A stretch of DNA of 58,683 nt from Bifiguratus adelaidae. Lineage: Eukaryota; Mucoromycota; Endogonomycetes; Endogonales. Position numbers and translations under genes: made by a program. The stretch is taken from positions 1 to 58,683 of the forward strand of contig MVBO01000092.1 of the NCBI GenBank assembly GCA_002261195.1. The letters are read 5' to 3'. The notes under the pieces are model-generated. The model saw nothing but the letters and a program-made list of their open reading frames with translations. It had not been told where the DNA came from and did not search any database. Shown here piece by piece: positions 48,144-58,683 of this stretch (position 1 is the stretch's first letter; every line of letters starts with the position of its first letter).

Positions 48144-49372
48144 ATGGTGCGACACTCAAAGAACAATACAGCAGGTAGCGTCTTCACCTACCACGAGGTT
48201 CATGCACTAGACTATGGCACCAAGAAGGTGAGTCGCAACCCAAACGATCTCACTGATTGACCCGCATGACAGCAACGTCTCGGCGGCGAATCATTTCGCA
48301 ACTTTGATGCATGTTTTCTATGCCTTGCCAAAGCACGCGATCCAGTCACTTGCAGTCAAGGCCACTTGGCATGCAAGGAATGCATGTACGAGACCATACT
48401 GATCCAAAAGAAGGAAGCACAGCGCATGCTGCGATTACAAGAACTTGAAGCGCTCGAGAGGGAACGCAAGTTGAGTGAGCAGGAGGAGGCGGCCAAGAAG
48501 GCTATTCTGGAAGAGTTTGAGAAGCTTCAGAATGGACGGTTACCTGCGAAACGGAAGCTGAAGGAAACAGACAACGCTGAGGAGAGGGCGCAATCCGGGC
48601 CTCCTTCGAACGGACAAAAGAGCTCGGATGAAGGTTTGTGTTGGATGGACATGGTTTACGGTTGGATGGTTGACAAGCGTGTAGCCGAGGTCAAACGACG
48701 CAAGATGGAAGATCTTCAAGAAATTATCGCCTCAAACAACATTAAAGAGCGGGAGGAAGCCATCAAGAAGCTTAAGTCGCTACAAGAAGCCGAAAAGCCG
48801 AAATTGCCAAGTTACTGGCTGGTAAGGCTCGTAGATCGTCGCATGATGTTTATCTCATATCTGTTAGCCGTCCCTACTACCAGCAGCCAGTAAGAACCAA
48901 GAGACCGAGACGAAACCGGTCAAATTGCAACCTGTATGCATAGGTGGAAAGCAAGAACATCCCGTCACGTAAGTCGACAAGGAGTAACCGTACCCGACTG
49001 TAGGTTGTTGATTCTGGTGCATCAGACTCAAATCCCTCATTACCGCCAAATTCACCATCAACAAAGACTCAGATAAGGACTCCTACGTATGTCCGTCATG
49101 TATGAAGGAACTCAACAATGCCATCAAAATGTCAAGTAAGTGGGTTTTGTTGGGAGATGTTTCGATGCTGACGTCCGAAAGTTTTGAAATCCTGTGGACA
49201 TGTGCTTTGTCAATCGTGCGTGGATAAGTTCGTCCAACCATCCAAGGCGTGCTACTTGTGCGATGCCAAAATCAAGGACAAAGACGTGATAGACATGTCG
49301 GCGGAAGGCACTGGATATGCTGGTGGAGGAGGCACCGTGTGGGCCTCCAAATTTGCGCTTGCTTTTCAATAA
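48144..49372 (+). CDS. NOSIP: NOSIP-family RING/U-box ubiquitin ligase
   Basis: Homologue of nitric-oxide-synthase-interacting protein, an E3 ligase also found with late spliceosomes. Start ATG 48144 (MVRHSKNNTAGSVFTYHEVH; human MTRHGKNCTAGAVYTYHEKK). First split RING: FDACFLCLAKARDPVTCSQG with HLACKECMYETI. A long charged coiled coil follows (LRLQELEALERERKLSEQEE). The second RING has a full ligand set: YVCPSCMKEL, SCGHVLCQSCVDKF, ACYLCDAKI. Human NOSIP has lost these Cys and is U-box-like, so this looks like the ancestral zinc-binding form. Five introns. Ends WASKFALAFQ. It converges with CDK10, 43 bp between stops. Confidence 0.92.
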
Positions 49373-49415
49373 AGAGATCGATAGAACGTCTATATGTGTA
49401 TGTGCTATATACATG

Positions 49416-51128
49416 CTAAGCTGCCTTGTGCTTGTAAGTCGGTGGCACATCGCTTTCTATATCTGATTGGTGCGCCAACCTTTTCCGCCGCTCCCTTTCC
49501 GACTTTTCTTGAGCCCTAGATAGACAATCGTTTTAGGCCAGAAACTATCATCACCGATAAACCACTTACGCAACTTTTTCTGACAATTGGTTTCGAATCT
49601 CTGGATATGTGGGGAGTTGGGCGGGTTCCTTCGCATACGGCGCCTCCATAAAGTACGCACTCTTGAGTGCTTGCTTGACAGCGAGTCGTCTTCTTGGATC
49701 GTACGTAAGAAGACCGTTGAGGAGGGAGAGGGTGGCGGGCGTAATGTCACGAAATTGCACTTTGAGATTGTTCATCCTAATTATCGATGAAACGTTAGTC
49801 CCTGCGCACATTGTCATGCGCTCGTCAACCTGCCTATTATCTGGTAAGCGGAAGGTGTGGGCAAGAGGTAAGCGGTGGAAACTGGGCCAGATTTTGTCTG
49901 TTGGCGCTCCAATAAGTTGTACAATAAGTTCGATTTGCCTTTGTTCTATGTTGCCCGGGAGTAAAGGTGTGCCCTGCAGGAATTCACCGAGGATGCATCC
50001 CACAGACCTGCCAAACAAGTCGGTCAATCAACACCGTGGGTAGAAACATACGTTGCCGTTACTTACCACATGTCAACGGCCGTAGTGTAGTTCTTGTCGC
50101 CAAACAAGAGTTCCGGGCAGCGATACCACAATGTCACCACCTTAGGCGTCATGGGCTTTGTGGGCATACTAAACGTCCGGGCAAGTCCAAAATCGGCTGA
50201 GGGAACATTTTGAGTGGACATCCCCTTGAAACCCTATCAACGTACCAATTTTGAGGATGCCTTTGGACGTCAGGAGCAGATTGGAGAGCTTAAGATCTCT
50301 AGGATTACAGTCATTCATTAGCCATGGCAATCAGCGACCTTAATGTCTCCTAACCGATGGATGATGAACATGTCGTGACAGAATTCGACACCTTTCAATA
50401 ATTGTAACATGAGGCATTTGACTGGACATGATGCATTAGCGTAGGCAGCTTCCAAGTGATTAGCCGAGCTTACTTTCGCCTGGCGTAAAGGGACTCGGAA
50501 TGTGATCCATGAGCGTGGCCAGATCCTATAGCGGAGCATCATCAGCACCGACACCACACCCCATTCAATCCACATCCACCGCTTACTTGCGCACAGTACT
50601 CCATGACCATATAAATAGCATCCAGAGGCGCACCGACCGCGATATTCAAGACATTGACGACATTCGGATGCTTGAGTTTGCCCAACAACAGGATTTCTCG
50701 TAAGCTAGACATGGGCAAGCCGTCTGTTTCTCGTTCCATACGGATCTTCTTCATAGCGACCACCGTGCCATGGGGTGACTTTGTATCTTCTGCGCGACTA
50801 GGCAAGGCGGTTCAGTACCCAGCCATAATGGTGGAATATAAACCCACTAGACGATGCCATAAGTGCCTTCTCCTATCCTATTGAGTCGTTTGTAGTCGGC
50901 CACGTTTCGACAAGCGCCATAGAAAGCTTTAGTATCGCTCAAAGGTATCGTCTGTCCGCTGACCGATGTGAGCGACAAGGCTGATTCCGGTTCTGAACCT
51001 GCGAACGTATCCTCCCGCGCAAATGAGCTGACGGAGGTATGAGCGGTGCCTTGATCGCTCTTGGTGGGCCTTGCGGTGTTCTCTCTGCTCGTGCCTTCCC
51101 CGTCCGACGGCTCTGTGCTCTTGGACAT
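49416..51128 (-). CDS. CDK10: Cyclin-dependent kinase, CDK10 type
   Basis: CMGC kinase. A Ser/Thr-rich N-terminus from ATG 51128 ([18 protein letters not shown]) precedes [20 protein letters not shown], which matches CDK10 (RCRSVKEFEKLNRIGEG). Catalytic features: [21 protein letters not shown], helix [15 protein letters not shown] in place of [78 protein letters not shown]. The exon end LSEKVA is spliced to [20 protein letters not shown], giving a basic tail ending TYKHKAA (stop 49416-49418). All kinase residues look intact. Human CDK10 pairs with cyclin M/Q. About nine introns. Confidence 0.92.
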
Positions 51129-51149
51129 GCTAAGAGCAAGGTCAACCCT

Positions 51150-53648
51150 TTATTTTACATGTGCCTCGATTAACGCTTTCCACTTGTCACTTGGACACTT
51201 TACACCATACAGCTCTTGGAAGAAGCGCTTTTCAACTGCAGCTGTGACACCTCCACTTGATCCCAAGACAGCCCCCAATTCCTCACCACGCTCTTCACCC
51301 ACGAAGCCTTGTCGCAGTGTATGAACAGTCTTGGAGAACGAACTGCCCCAGAGGAACGGTTCCAGGTATTTGAGGACGGTGAGACTGGTCAAGAAGAAGA
51401 TGATGTCGCCTTCGAGGAAGTAGAGATCCCAAACACGGGTAGATAATTCCAACGGTAGGATGGAAGAGAATAAGGTGATCCACCACCAGCCAAGGAAGTT
51501 GTTGGGTGTTAACGACATGTCCTTAAAATGCAGATAAAGCTAGAGCGCATGTTAGCTAAGACGTTACTACAAAGACCCATTGACTCACCTTGGGTAAATT
51601 TTCGGCAAACAAGACGTTAAAGACCTTGTAGTACCCACGCAATGCCGCTTCCTTGTCTGAATAGATTGCTTTCAGTATGCCACACTTGTTGATGAGATTA
51701 GCCAGACAAATGAATGCCTCGTATGGCTCCATGTTCAAAACGAGCATTCCAGCCAGAAATGCGGTGCCTGGACGGTAGGAAATGTCGGAACGATATTCCT
51801 TGTAGGCTGTCAAGACTTGTTTGCAGCTGAGGAATAGTGGTCCTTCGGGCACAAATACAATGAGGGCTGGCTCGGTCGATTGAATGTCCTCTTCAATCAC
51901 GTCGCCGTCTTGCACAGGACTGTCATCGTCCGGTCGTGTTGAATTAGAGGTTAGGGGAGTGGTATCGACCTCATTGTGATTTTCAGCCTCCAACATGTCC
52001 ACTTCCTCCTGCCCCTCTCGGTGGAGATCCGCAGCTTTCGTACGCGATGATTGGGTGGTTGGAAAGTTGTGAGGTGAGCTAATTCGCTTTGGCGATGACG
52101 TATCACGCCGTTGCTTATCCTGTCTTTCGTCCAGCCTGTCATCTGATTGGGTATGATTGATTCCGAGTGTGAGATGGGATGCAGAGCCGCTCGATGCTGT
52201 GTGCGCATGTGGCGTCGAATGTCGCTTGATGCCGGGATCACTACGCGTACCGACAGGATTGTCGCTATTGCGTGAATGGCCATAATGGCTACTTGACAAT
52301 GTTAGTGACACTTGGCTTGGTTCCACGGACTCTGTTCGTTCTTGATCTTGGTCAAGGGCCATGGATGCATTAGACGAGTTGCTCGAAACGATTGGCGATG
52401 TGAGTGACATGATGCTTCTGCGAGTAGAATGCGAATTGTCATAGTACACCGATGACCTTGACGGCCGACGCATCCTAGACATCAGCACCAACCAAGTCTC
52501 ACGCGATATCTTCAATTCATTGCCGATACATAGTCCCCAGACACGTTCTCGACATCTCGGCGGTATGCCGTCTTTCCATAGGTATATGGTTTTGGGGTCG
52601 CTCTTTTTAATGTCCCAGTGTGGTAAGACATTGTTTTCCCACGTATAAATTGCCGCTTTCATTTGCTTGTCCCGCTGAAGTTGCTTCGCTTCTTCGGCTT
52701 TTGCTTTCGCTTCTTCCAGTTGAAGTGATTGGCGCATCATCTTTCGGTGTTCTTTCAGGTGTCGCGCTTCTTCAGCAGGAGGTTTTGGTGGTAGCGCTCT
52801 AGGAACTCATGGTTAGCTTGCCTACAGCAACATTCAAAATATCTGCATCTATCTCACCTGGGTCGGGTTCTAGAAATGACCTTTTCCAGCGGATGTTGTT
52901 GATTAGATGACGGTGTAAACGGCTTGACAAGCGTCTTGCTCAAGGACGGATGCTGTGGTCGGAAATTTGTTCCTCCACTTAACGCAACCACATGCTTTCC
53001 TTCTTGTGCTCCCATCCCTCCAGATCCAACCTTTTGATCTGTCCTCCGTGTATCTATGGATGGTCGATGAGCATGGCTCGTGAACTTGGCAGGTAATCGT
53101 CCGTTGGCATCCTCGTCTAGGACGGACCAAAATGGTCCGCTAACATCTATGGTTGAGGATGAGAAGCCAGCTTCTTTTGAGTAGAGTGGTCGGGTCTTTT
53201 GAGTATTGTTGGTGCGGGGTAGGGTAGGCGGGGGTGCTTTTGTCGCTTTGGATTCTGTCTTGTCTTCCTTCGCCGACTCTCTTCGCGACTTGCTGCTTGG
53301 ACTAAACGGTGGAGGGGTATAATGGGATCGGTAAGGTGTGGTGGTGCGCGTTCCGTTTGAGCTCTCTCTGGGCAAATCCAGCGACACTTCTTCAAACAGG
53401 TCTTCATAAGCTGTTGATGGCAGTTCGCTCAAACCTCGTGATGGAGTTTGAGCGCTTCTCTGTGGTGACTGAGCAGGTGGAGTCGCCGTCGTTCCCAAGT
53501 CGTCCAGGACCTTGGTCATTCCAGAGGCATTCGACTCGCGTTGACCAGGCTCATCGTCCTGCACTGAATCAGACCGATGCTCATCCTCCCTGTCTTGCAG
53601 GGACAAGTCCTCCATATCTTTTACAGCATCAGTCAGTCCATGGTCCAT
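51150..53648 (-). CDS. TBC-domain protein lacking catalytic fingers (TBC1D12/14-like)
   Basis: A long disordered Ser/Pro/Thr-rich N-terminus from ATG 53648 (MDHGLTDAVKDMEDLSLQ) is spliced (donor gtgagatag) to RALPPKPPAEEARHLKEHRK. A coiled segment follows (SLQLEEAKAKAEEAKQLQRD), then the TBC fold: LWKDGIPPRCRERVWGLCIG, ISRETW, and after a large acidic, Ser-rich insert YKEYRSDISYRPGTAFLAGM, NMEPYEAFICLANLINKCGI, VFNVLFAENLPKLYLHFKDM, LPLELSTRVWDLYFLEGD. TBC proteins normally stimulate Rab GTPases with an Arg finger and a Gln finger. Here the first reads IEEDIQST (Ser, codon 51877-51879) and the second SYRPGT (Pro, codon 51769-51771). Likely a non-catalytic Rab binder. Two introns. Only 21 bp after the CDK10 start. 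Confidence 0.88.
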
Positions 53649-53680
53649 GCCAGAGCAAAGAGCAAACCAATTATCACATT
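53649..53680. promoter_or_regulatory. 32-bp TBC/MET22 divergent spacer
   Basis: Two divergent start codons lie 32 bp apart, the second such tiny spacer in the window. No TATA box fits inside. Confidence 0.6.
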
Positions 53681-54946
53681 ATGGCTTTAGTCAAGGAACG
53701 TTCAGTAGCGATACATGCGGTGCTTCAAGCATCACAAGTCTGTCAACAAGTGTTTAATCGCTTGGTGAAGGGTCAGACCATCACCAAGAGTGACAAGTCG
53801 CCGGTGACAGGCAAGTGATGGAGTGCAATGGACCATCCATTGACCATGCATACAGTTGCGGACTTTTCGGCTCAAGCAGTCGTCAACTCTATTCTTTTGG
53901 AGCACTTTCCTGACGATCGCATCGTTGGAGAAGAAGACTCGTCAGACTTGCGAGGCGAGAGTGCAAAGACGCTTCGAGACAAGGTCGTACAGTTGACCAA
54001 CACGGTCATGTCACCTCCGCTCTCAGAGGACAAAGTAAGCTTGTGTCTCTTGGCCAACGTGCGTCTTGGCTGAACTCTATGGTTCCTAGATTCTTGCGTC
54101 GATTGATCGAGGCAATTACGAAGGCGGAGCCAGAGGACGTGAGCAGATCCATCTATTATAGCGCGCTAGTTTCATCACATTTACCCACATCTCGCAGGTC
54201 ACTGGGCGCTTGATCCCATTGATGGGACTAAGGGATTCCTTCGAGGAGAGCAGTTTGCCGTATGTCTCGCCTTGATTGTAGATGGAGAGGTTCAACTCGG
54301 CGTCATGGGCTGTCCCAACTTGCCTGTCAAGTTTTCTGAGCCTGACGGTGAAAAGGGAAGTTTGTTTATTGCCGTCAAGGGACAAGGTGCATTCCAGGTG
54401 AGTGCAAGCCAATGCGTCGTCTTGTTCGTTCCTAATCCTAAACTCTATGCGTTCAGAGGGCCTTCTCTGCCGAGGACGAAACGCCTATTCACTTTTCCAA
54501 AGTGGCAGATGTCTCTGCAGCCACGTTTTGTGAATCCGTTGAATCCGGTCACTCTTCTCACTCTGAGGCAGCTCAAATTGCCGAGAGACTTGGCATTACC
54601 AAGCCACCCGTCCGTATGGACTCCCAGGCCAAATACTGCTCTATATCCCGAGGTGATGCCGACATTTATCTTCGGTTACCCGTCAGCGACACCTACGTTG
54701 AGAAGATTTGGGTATGTCTCAACTTGAGAACAATGGGAAAATGGTATTCATCTCAACTCTTTCTAGGATCATGCCTCCGGATCTCTCTTGGTGAAGGAAG
54801 CCGGTGGTCGCGTGTCTGATATCCATGGTCAACCTCTAGACTTTTCCATCGGTAGAACCTTGTCCAAGAACAAGGGCGTCGTCGCTGCTAATGCCAGTGT
54901 GTATGACAAGGTGATGGAAGCCGTTCAAGCCGTCCTTTCCAAATAA
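53681..54946 (+). CDS. MET22: 3'(2'),5'-bisphosphate nucleotidase (Met22/Hal2)
   Basis: Li+/Na+-sensitive Mg-dependent phosphatase that turns PAP into AMP in sulfate assimilation and guards Xrn1-type nucleases. Start ATG 53681 (MALVKERSVAIHAVLQAS). Metal-site motifs are complete: SDKSPVTVADFSAQAVV, RIVGEEDSSDL, HWALDPIDGTKGFLRG, and C-terminal DHASGSLLVKEAGGRVSDIH. Length is about 350 residues as usual. The C-terminus is NASVYDKVMEAVQAVLSK. Five or six introns. Its divergent partner is the TBC gene. Confidence 0.96.
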
Positions 54947-55006
54947 GCGATTTCCCCGCATTTGTCAGCATTTTGTCTCGCATCCTTGTTCTTTATTGTA
55001 GACTAC

Positions 55007-57327
55007 ATGGTTGCTAGTTCAGATACAGGCTTTCTGCAGGTAAACTATCTCACTTTGACTCTATGCATTCCATACTTGCGTTGCGGGAGCACGGGCTTGA
55101 ACTCTTGTTGTAGGCAGTTCCCACGTTGGGGAATCAGTATGAGGACGACATTGCGTTCAAGTCGGTCTTGAAGCGTTTGTTGCCTGCAGACGTCCATGCT
55201 GCCATCACACCTGACCTGCACCGGTTTGGACAAGCGGTCATGGAAGGTAAGCAGAGAGTCTCTTCTTGCTTCTCTCTCTCGCTACCTCTCTCTATCTTTG
55301 CCTTACAATATTCACATGGCCTATAGAAATTGCGCGGTTAGGCGACCAAGTGGAAGCTGAACATCCTACGCTTGTGCAATACGATGCCTGGTGCCGGTTA
55401 GTGGTGGTCTTGATGGAGAGACGATGATGCTGATGATATGATAGGCGAGTGGACGACTTGAAAACGTCGGCTGCCTGGGAGAAATTGCATGAGATTGCAT
55501 TCAAGGAAGGGTACGTGCTATTTCATGCTCTCGGTGTGTTTGACGCTTTTTCTAGGCTGGTGGCTATCGCCTATGAACGAGAATACGGTGAATACAGTCG
55601 AGTGTATCAGTTTGCAAAGCAATACTTGTTTTCGCCATCCTCTGCAGTTGTCACATGTCCATTTTCAATGACGGATGGGGCTGCGCGGGTTCTTGAGCTG
55701 ATGGGCACACCAGAGATGAAGGAAACGTACTACAAGCGACTGATCAGGTAGGATTATCGCCCAAGGTCGTGGCCCATGGTGGTGTCACTCATGGTTTGCT
55801 GGCAGTCGCGATCCTAGTGTCGGGTGGACGAGTGGGCAATGGATGACCGAACGACCTGGTGGAAGCGATGTTGGTAGGTTACCATGACTTTCCTGGTGCT
55901 TTGAATGCCATGCTTAACTTGCCCTAGGCCAAACGGAGACTGAAGCGGAGTTGATTGATCCCATGGCCAATATATGGAGTGTGAGAGGTTTCAAGTGGTT
56001 CTCATCGGCTACTACGGCAGATATGGCCATGCTCCTCGCCAGAAGCAAAGATCCAACTAGTGGGCTTACCAAGCCGGCAAGTATTGCAAAGTCATGTGCC
56101 TTTACCTTAACGATTGACCATCTTGACAGACTAGTCGCGGTTTATCATTGTATGTAGCCGAGATGAGGCAACCTGACGGATCATTGAACGGTGTACGCGT
56201 ACATCGCTTAAAAAACAAGTATGGCACCAAAGGTCTACCCACCGCAGAATTGGAATTACAGGGCATGAAGGCGCAATTGGTGAGTGACGTAGGGGAAGGA
56301 TGACACATGAGACTCATCCATGGTAGGTGGGAGAGTTGGGCCGAGGTGTACCCAACATTGCCTCCATTTTGAATATCACTCGTATTTATTGTGTGGCTGG
56401 TTCGCTCACCGCCATACGGCGCACGCTGGCCATTGCCAAAGACTACGCCACGAAGCGCGTCGTAAGTGTCCTTTTGCGTATGACTGCAGCAAGGTTCACC
56501 GTCGCACCCATCTTAGGCGTTTGGCAAGACATTAAGAGATCAGCCACTGCATTTGACGACTTTGATGGAAGTCGAGCTCAACTTTAGGGCTATATTGCAG
56601 CTCATGTTTTACGCCATTTCGCTCCTAGGCAAGATTGAATGCAATCAAGCGGACAAGCATACCGCGCTTGTCCTGCGTTTCTTGACCCCGATGGCCAAGT
56701 CGTGGAGCTGCAAAGTTGCCGTGTCTTGCATTCAGGAATGTATGGAGGCTTTAGGAGGACAAGGATACATGGAAGATGTAGGCATTGCTCGTCATCTCCG
56801 AGATGCCACAGTGAACGCCATATGGGAAGGAACAACCAATGTCTTGGCACTGGACGTATTGCGTGTGCTAAAAGAGACCAAGAATAGCGTGCTCAACATC
56901 TTTGAACAGGTTGGTGGAGATGCGTAATGGTTGCGGATAGGTTGGCTTACCGCAATTCCATTCGTCATTCCAGGAGCATGTGTCCCGTATTACCACTGTA
57001 CCTAGCGAGCTGCGACAAGCCAGTGATAACGTTCAATCCGGATTTAAGGTAGTGGAGAATCATCTCAAATCCATCAAGAGCGCGGACCTTTTGGAAGCTG
57101 GCGCTCGCGAGCTTACCTTCTCACTTGCACGCCTAGTGAGCGGAACGCTTTTAATTGAACAGGCAGCCTGGAGCTTAAAGAATAGTGAGCCCACAGCAGA
57201 AGCCGACCTCATCACTGCGAGTCGCTGGTGTACCACGGACCGTCTGCTGGATGGATTGATTTTGAGAAGTGGACAAGAGATCCAACAAGGCAAGTACAAG
57301 GCCTTGATCGATCATGAGCACGACTAA
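55007..57327 (+). CDS. AidB/ACDH-11-type acyl-CoA dehydrogenase
   Basis: FAD flavoprotein of the AidB-like branch of acyl-CoA dehydrogenases. Exon 1 from ATG 55007 reads MVASSDTGFLQ and is joined to AVPTLGNQYEDDIAFKSVLK. Then EAEHPTLVQYDAWCRRVDDL (AidB PPELLRYDAQGRRLDDV), ITMTD-like CPFSMTDGAARVLELMG, GWTSGQWMTERPGGSDVGQT, VRGFKWFSSATTADMAMLLA, GVRVHRLKNKYGTK, NITRIYCVAGSLTAIRRTLA, ECMEALGGQGYMED, NAIWEGTTNVLALDVLRVLK. All core AidB motifs are present. The tail after the dehydrogenase domain (helical) is present as in AidB. About ten introns. E. coli AidB binds DNA; C. elegans ACDH-11 binds C11/C12 acyl-CoA. Substrate here is unknown. Confidence 0.9.
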
Positions 57328-57772
57328 TTAGCGTTGTCTATAGATGCTTCCATCATGTTCAAGCTCTAAGTGATACCCTTTTCCCTAATGCTGTAGGATC
57401 AAGGTTGCACAACAGAGAACAATGGAAAATTTCAAATACAGACTTCGCCAATATATGGCTTATACCTTACCCAGCTTCCAGGCACGACAGACTCAAATAT
57501 AGCCTTTATTCCAAAAACATCCTCTGAATCCAGGTCCACGCCACAGTTCCATAACCTCAAAGGCTATATTTATCTCTTTCCATGCGGTGTGTGGAGAGTG
57601 ATTCGTCTGAAACCTCCATCATGCAAACAAAAGCCTTGTCAGCGATACTAGTAGGGGATGTGAGAATCGAGTCAGTGGTAGTATAAAAGTTAAGGCATGT
57701 CTATCCTTGTCACAAGGCACTAGAGTAGAAAGTTCTCTCACTGCCAATTTTTTGCATTGTCTCGGACGTTGA
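57328..57772. promoter_or_regulatory. Acyl-CoA dehydrogenase 3' region and promoter of the wall-sensor-like gene
   Basis: A 445-bp gap. It holds the dehydrogenase 3' UTR, then a TATA-like AGTATAAAAG near 57677-57686 about 90 nt upstream of ATG 57773. No other feature is seen. Confidence 0.5.
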
Positions 57773-58683
57773 ATGTCCGCTTCTCTTTCTCTTTCTCTTT
57801 CCATCATTTCCTCCCTGGCTACAAGCGCGTTGACACCGTCCAAGTCGGTTGGGGGGATCAGTGTCTATGACCACGAGCTCCATGTCCTCCGATCCACCAC
57901 CAACGTCGAGTTCGTCTTCGTCTACTTCGGCTTCTTCTTCCTCAAAGGCAATGTCCACACTAGGTAAGCGAGCCTTTTGTCGTCAATTTACATGAACAAG
58001 AACTCACTTCTGACATTTGACTAGCGACGACCAATCCATCCTCTTCAGTCACCTCGCCTTCTAAGTCCTCCGATCCGCCTTATTCCAGTCCGATCACAAG
58101 TCCTCCACCCTCACCCTCGTCCTCTCAATTGATCACAAGTCCACCTCCGTCGTCATCGAATCCACCTCCTTCCTCATCCCATGTCTCATCCGATACACAC
58201 ACGTCTCCATCCTCTGCTCCACAATCTTCCTCGCTACAGAGCAGTACTACTTCCTTTGTGCCGTCTTCAAGCTCCGCTATCTCAAATACCCTTCCTTCCT
58301 CTTCCGCAAGCCTACTTTCGTCCGCTCCAGGGTCTTCTTCCATCAATGCGGGTGCCATAGTGGGAGGCGTCATTGGAGGTGTCATTGGTCTGGCGGCATT
58401 AGGAGCCCTCGGTTGGTTATTTTACAAGCGACGAAAGGCGAGCAAGGATCCGATTGGATCACCCGACTATAGTTACTCGGATCCGGTGGTCATGGAAGAT
58501 TTGCAGCCGGGTAGTGATTCGGGATATGGACATGTGGATAAGGCGGGATTAGGCGTCTCGAGTGCGGTGGCTGGTGGAGCGTTTGCTGCTTCCCAGGGCG
58601 CCGAGTACGAGAACCGGTACCGATCCGAGAATCCAAGGGCACGTAACCTGGTACCTGCCTACGGCGGGTCCCAACGGTCCTGG
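57773..58683 (+). CDS. Ser/Thr/Pro-rich single-pass membrane protein (Wsc/Mid2-like), partial, apparent frameshift
   Basis: A signal-peptide-like start at ATG 57773 (MSASLSLSLSIISSLATSA) is followed by a frame change near the G6 run at 57851-57856. A second frame with ATG 57867 (MTTSSMSSDPPPTSSSSS) is then joined by an intron (gtaagcgag...tttgactag) to TTNPSSSVTSPSKSSDPPYS. About 100 residues of Ser/Pro/Thr follow, likely O-mannosylated. One membrane helix (GAIVGGVIGGVIGLAALGAL, near 58350-58420) ends in FYKRRK, and an acidic/Tyr-rich cytoplasmic tail runs off the window. The layout is that of fungal wall-integrity sensors, but no WSC Cys domain is seen. The frame break may be a sequencing error, a short mutation or an unrecognised intron. 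Confidence 0.65.

Noticed and set aside
49609-50043. 144-codon plus-strand open frame inside CDK10
   Set aside because: It lies antisense to conserved kinase exons and has no recognisable features.

Overview
This is an intron-rich, gene-dense stretch of a nuclear eukaryotic genome, most likely from an early-diverging (non-Dikarya) fungus. The fungal signs are the histone H3 C-terminus ([12 protein letters not shown] and [10 protein letters not shown]), a CTP-type diacylglycerol kinase, a Lee1-like CCCH protein, a PalB/Rim13-type calpain and a Ser/Thr/Pro-rich single-pass protein of Wsc/Mid2 type. The window also carries FANCI, ITPK1, CDK10, TCAIM, an EED-like protein and a MOF-like acetyltransferase, several of which many Dikarya lack. 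Introns are GT-AG and mostly 45-75 nt. The phylum is an inference and I cannot name the species. I see no mobile element, CRISPR array, rRNA or tRNA.

Layout. 1-9.1 kb: FANCI (-, cut by the window edge), an orphan 0.5 kb interval, NC2beta/DR1 (-), TCAIM-like (+), an unknown helical protein (-), TACO1/YebC (-), a DMT-superfamily transporter (-). 9.2-11.9 kb: AFG2-type double AAA ATPase (+). 12.1-16.7 kb: a core-histone cluster (H4 -, H2B +, ERV14/cornichon +, GMF -, H3 -, H2A +). 16.9-28.6 kb: MYST acetyltransferase (-), calpain-7 (-), LTO1 (+), PCID2/Thp1 (-), ASCC2 (-). 28.6-33.2 kb: TAF13 (+), RCE1 (+), RPN12 (-), RAD51C (+). 33.5-40.2 kb: condensin subunit 1 (-) and a CCCH zinc-finger protein (-). 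41.3-51.1 kb: RCC1L (-), ITPK1 (+), EED-like WD40 (-), CFIm25/NUDT21 (+), DGK1 (+), NOSIP (+), CDK10 (-). 51.1-58.7 kb: TBC protein (-), MET22/HAL2 (+), AidB-type acyl-CoA dehydrogenase (+), and a partial wall-sensor-like gene (+).

Most genes are housekeeping: DNA repair, chromatin, transcription, RNA processing, ribosome rescue and maturation, proteasome, mitochondrial translation. They do not form one pathway. Neighbouring genes are often divergent with only 31-110 bp between start codons, so shared bidirectional promoters are the rule.

Most notable: (i) FANCI has Val where the monoubiquitinated Lys of animal FANCI lies; (ii) the divergent histone pairs are H4/H2B and H3/H2A instead of H3/H4 and H2A/H2B, as a single inversion between the two promoters would produce; (iii) the TBC protein lacks both catalytic fingers; (iv) the EED-like protein has Asn at three of the four aromatic-cage positions; (v) the GMF start codon is an exon by itself; (vi) the last gene shows an apparent frameshift at a G6 tract.
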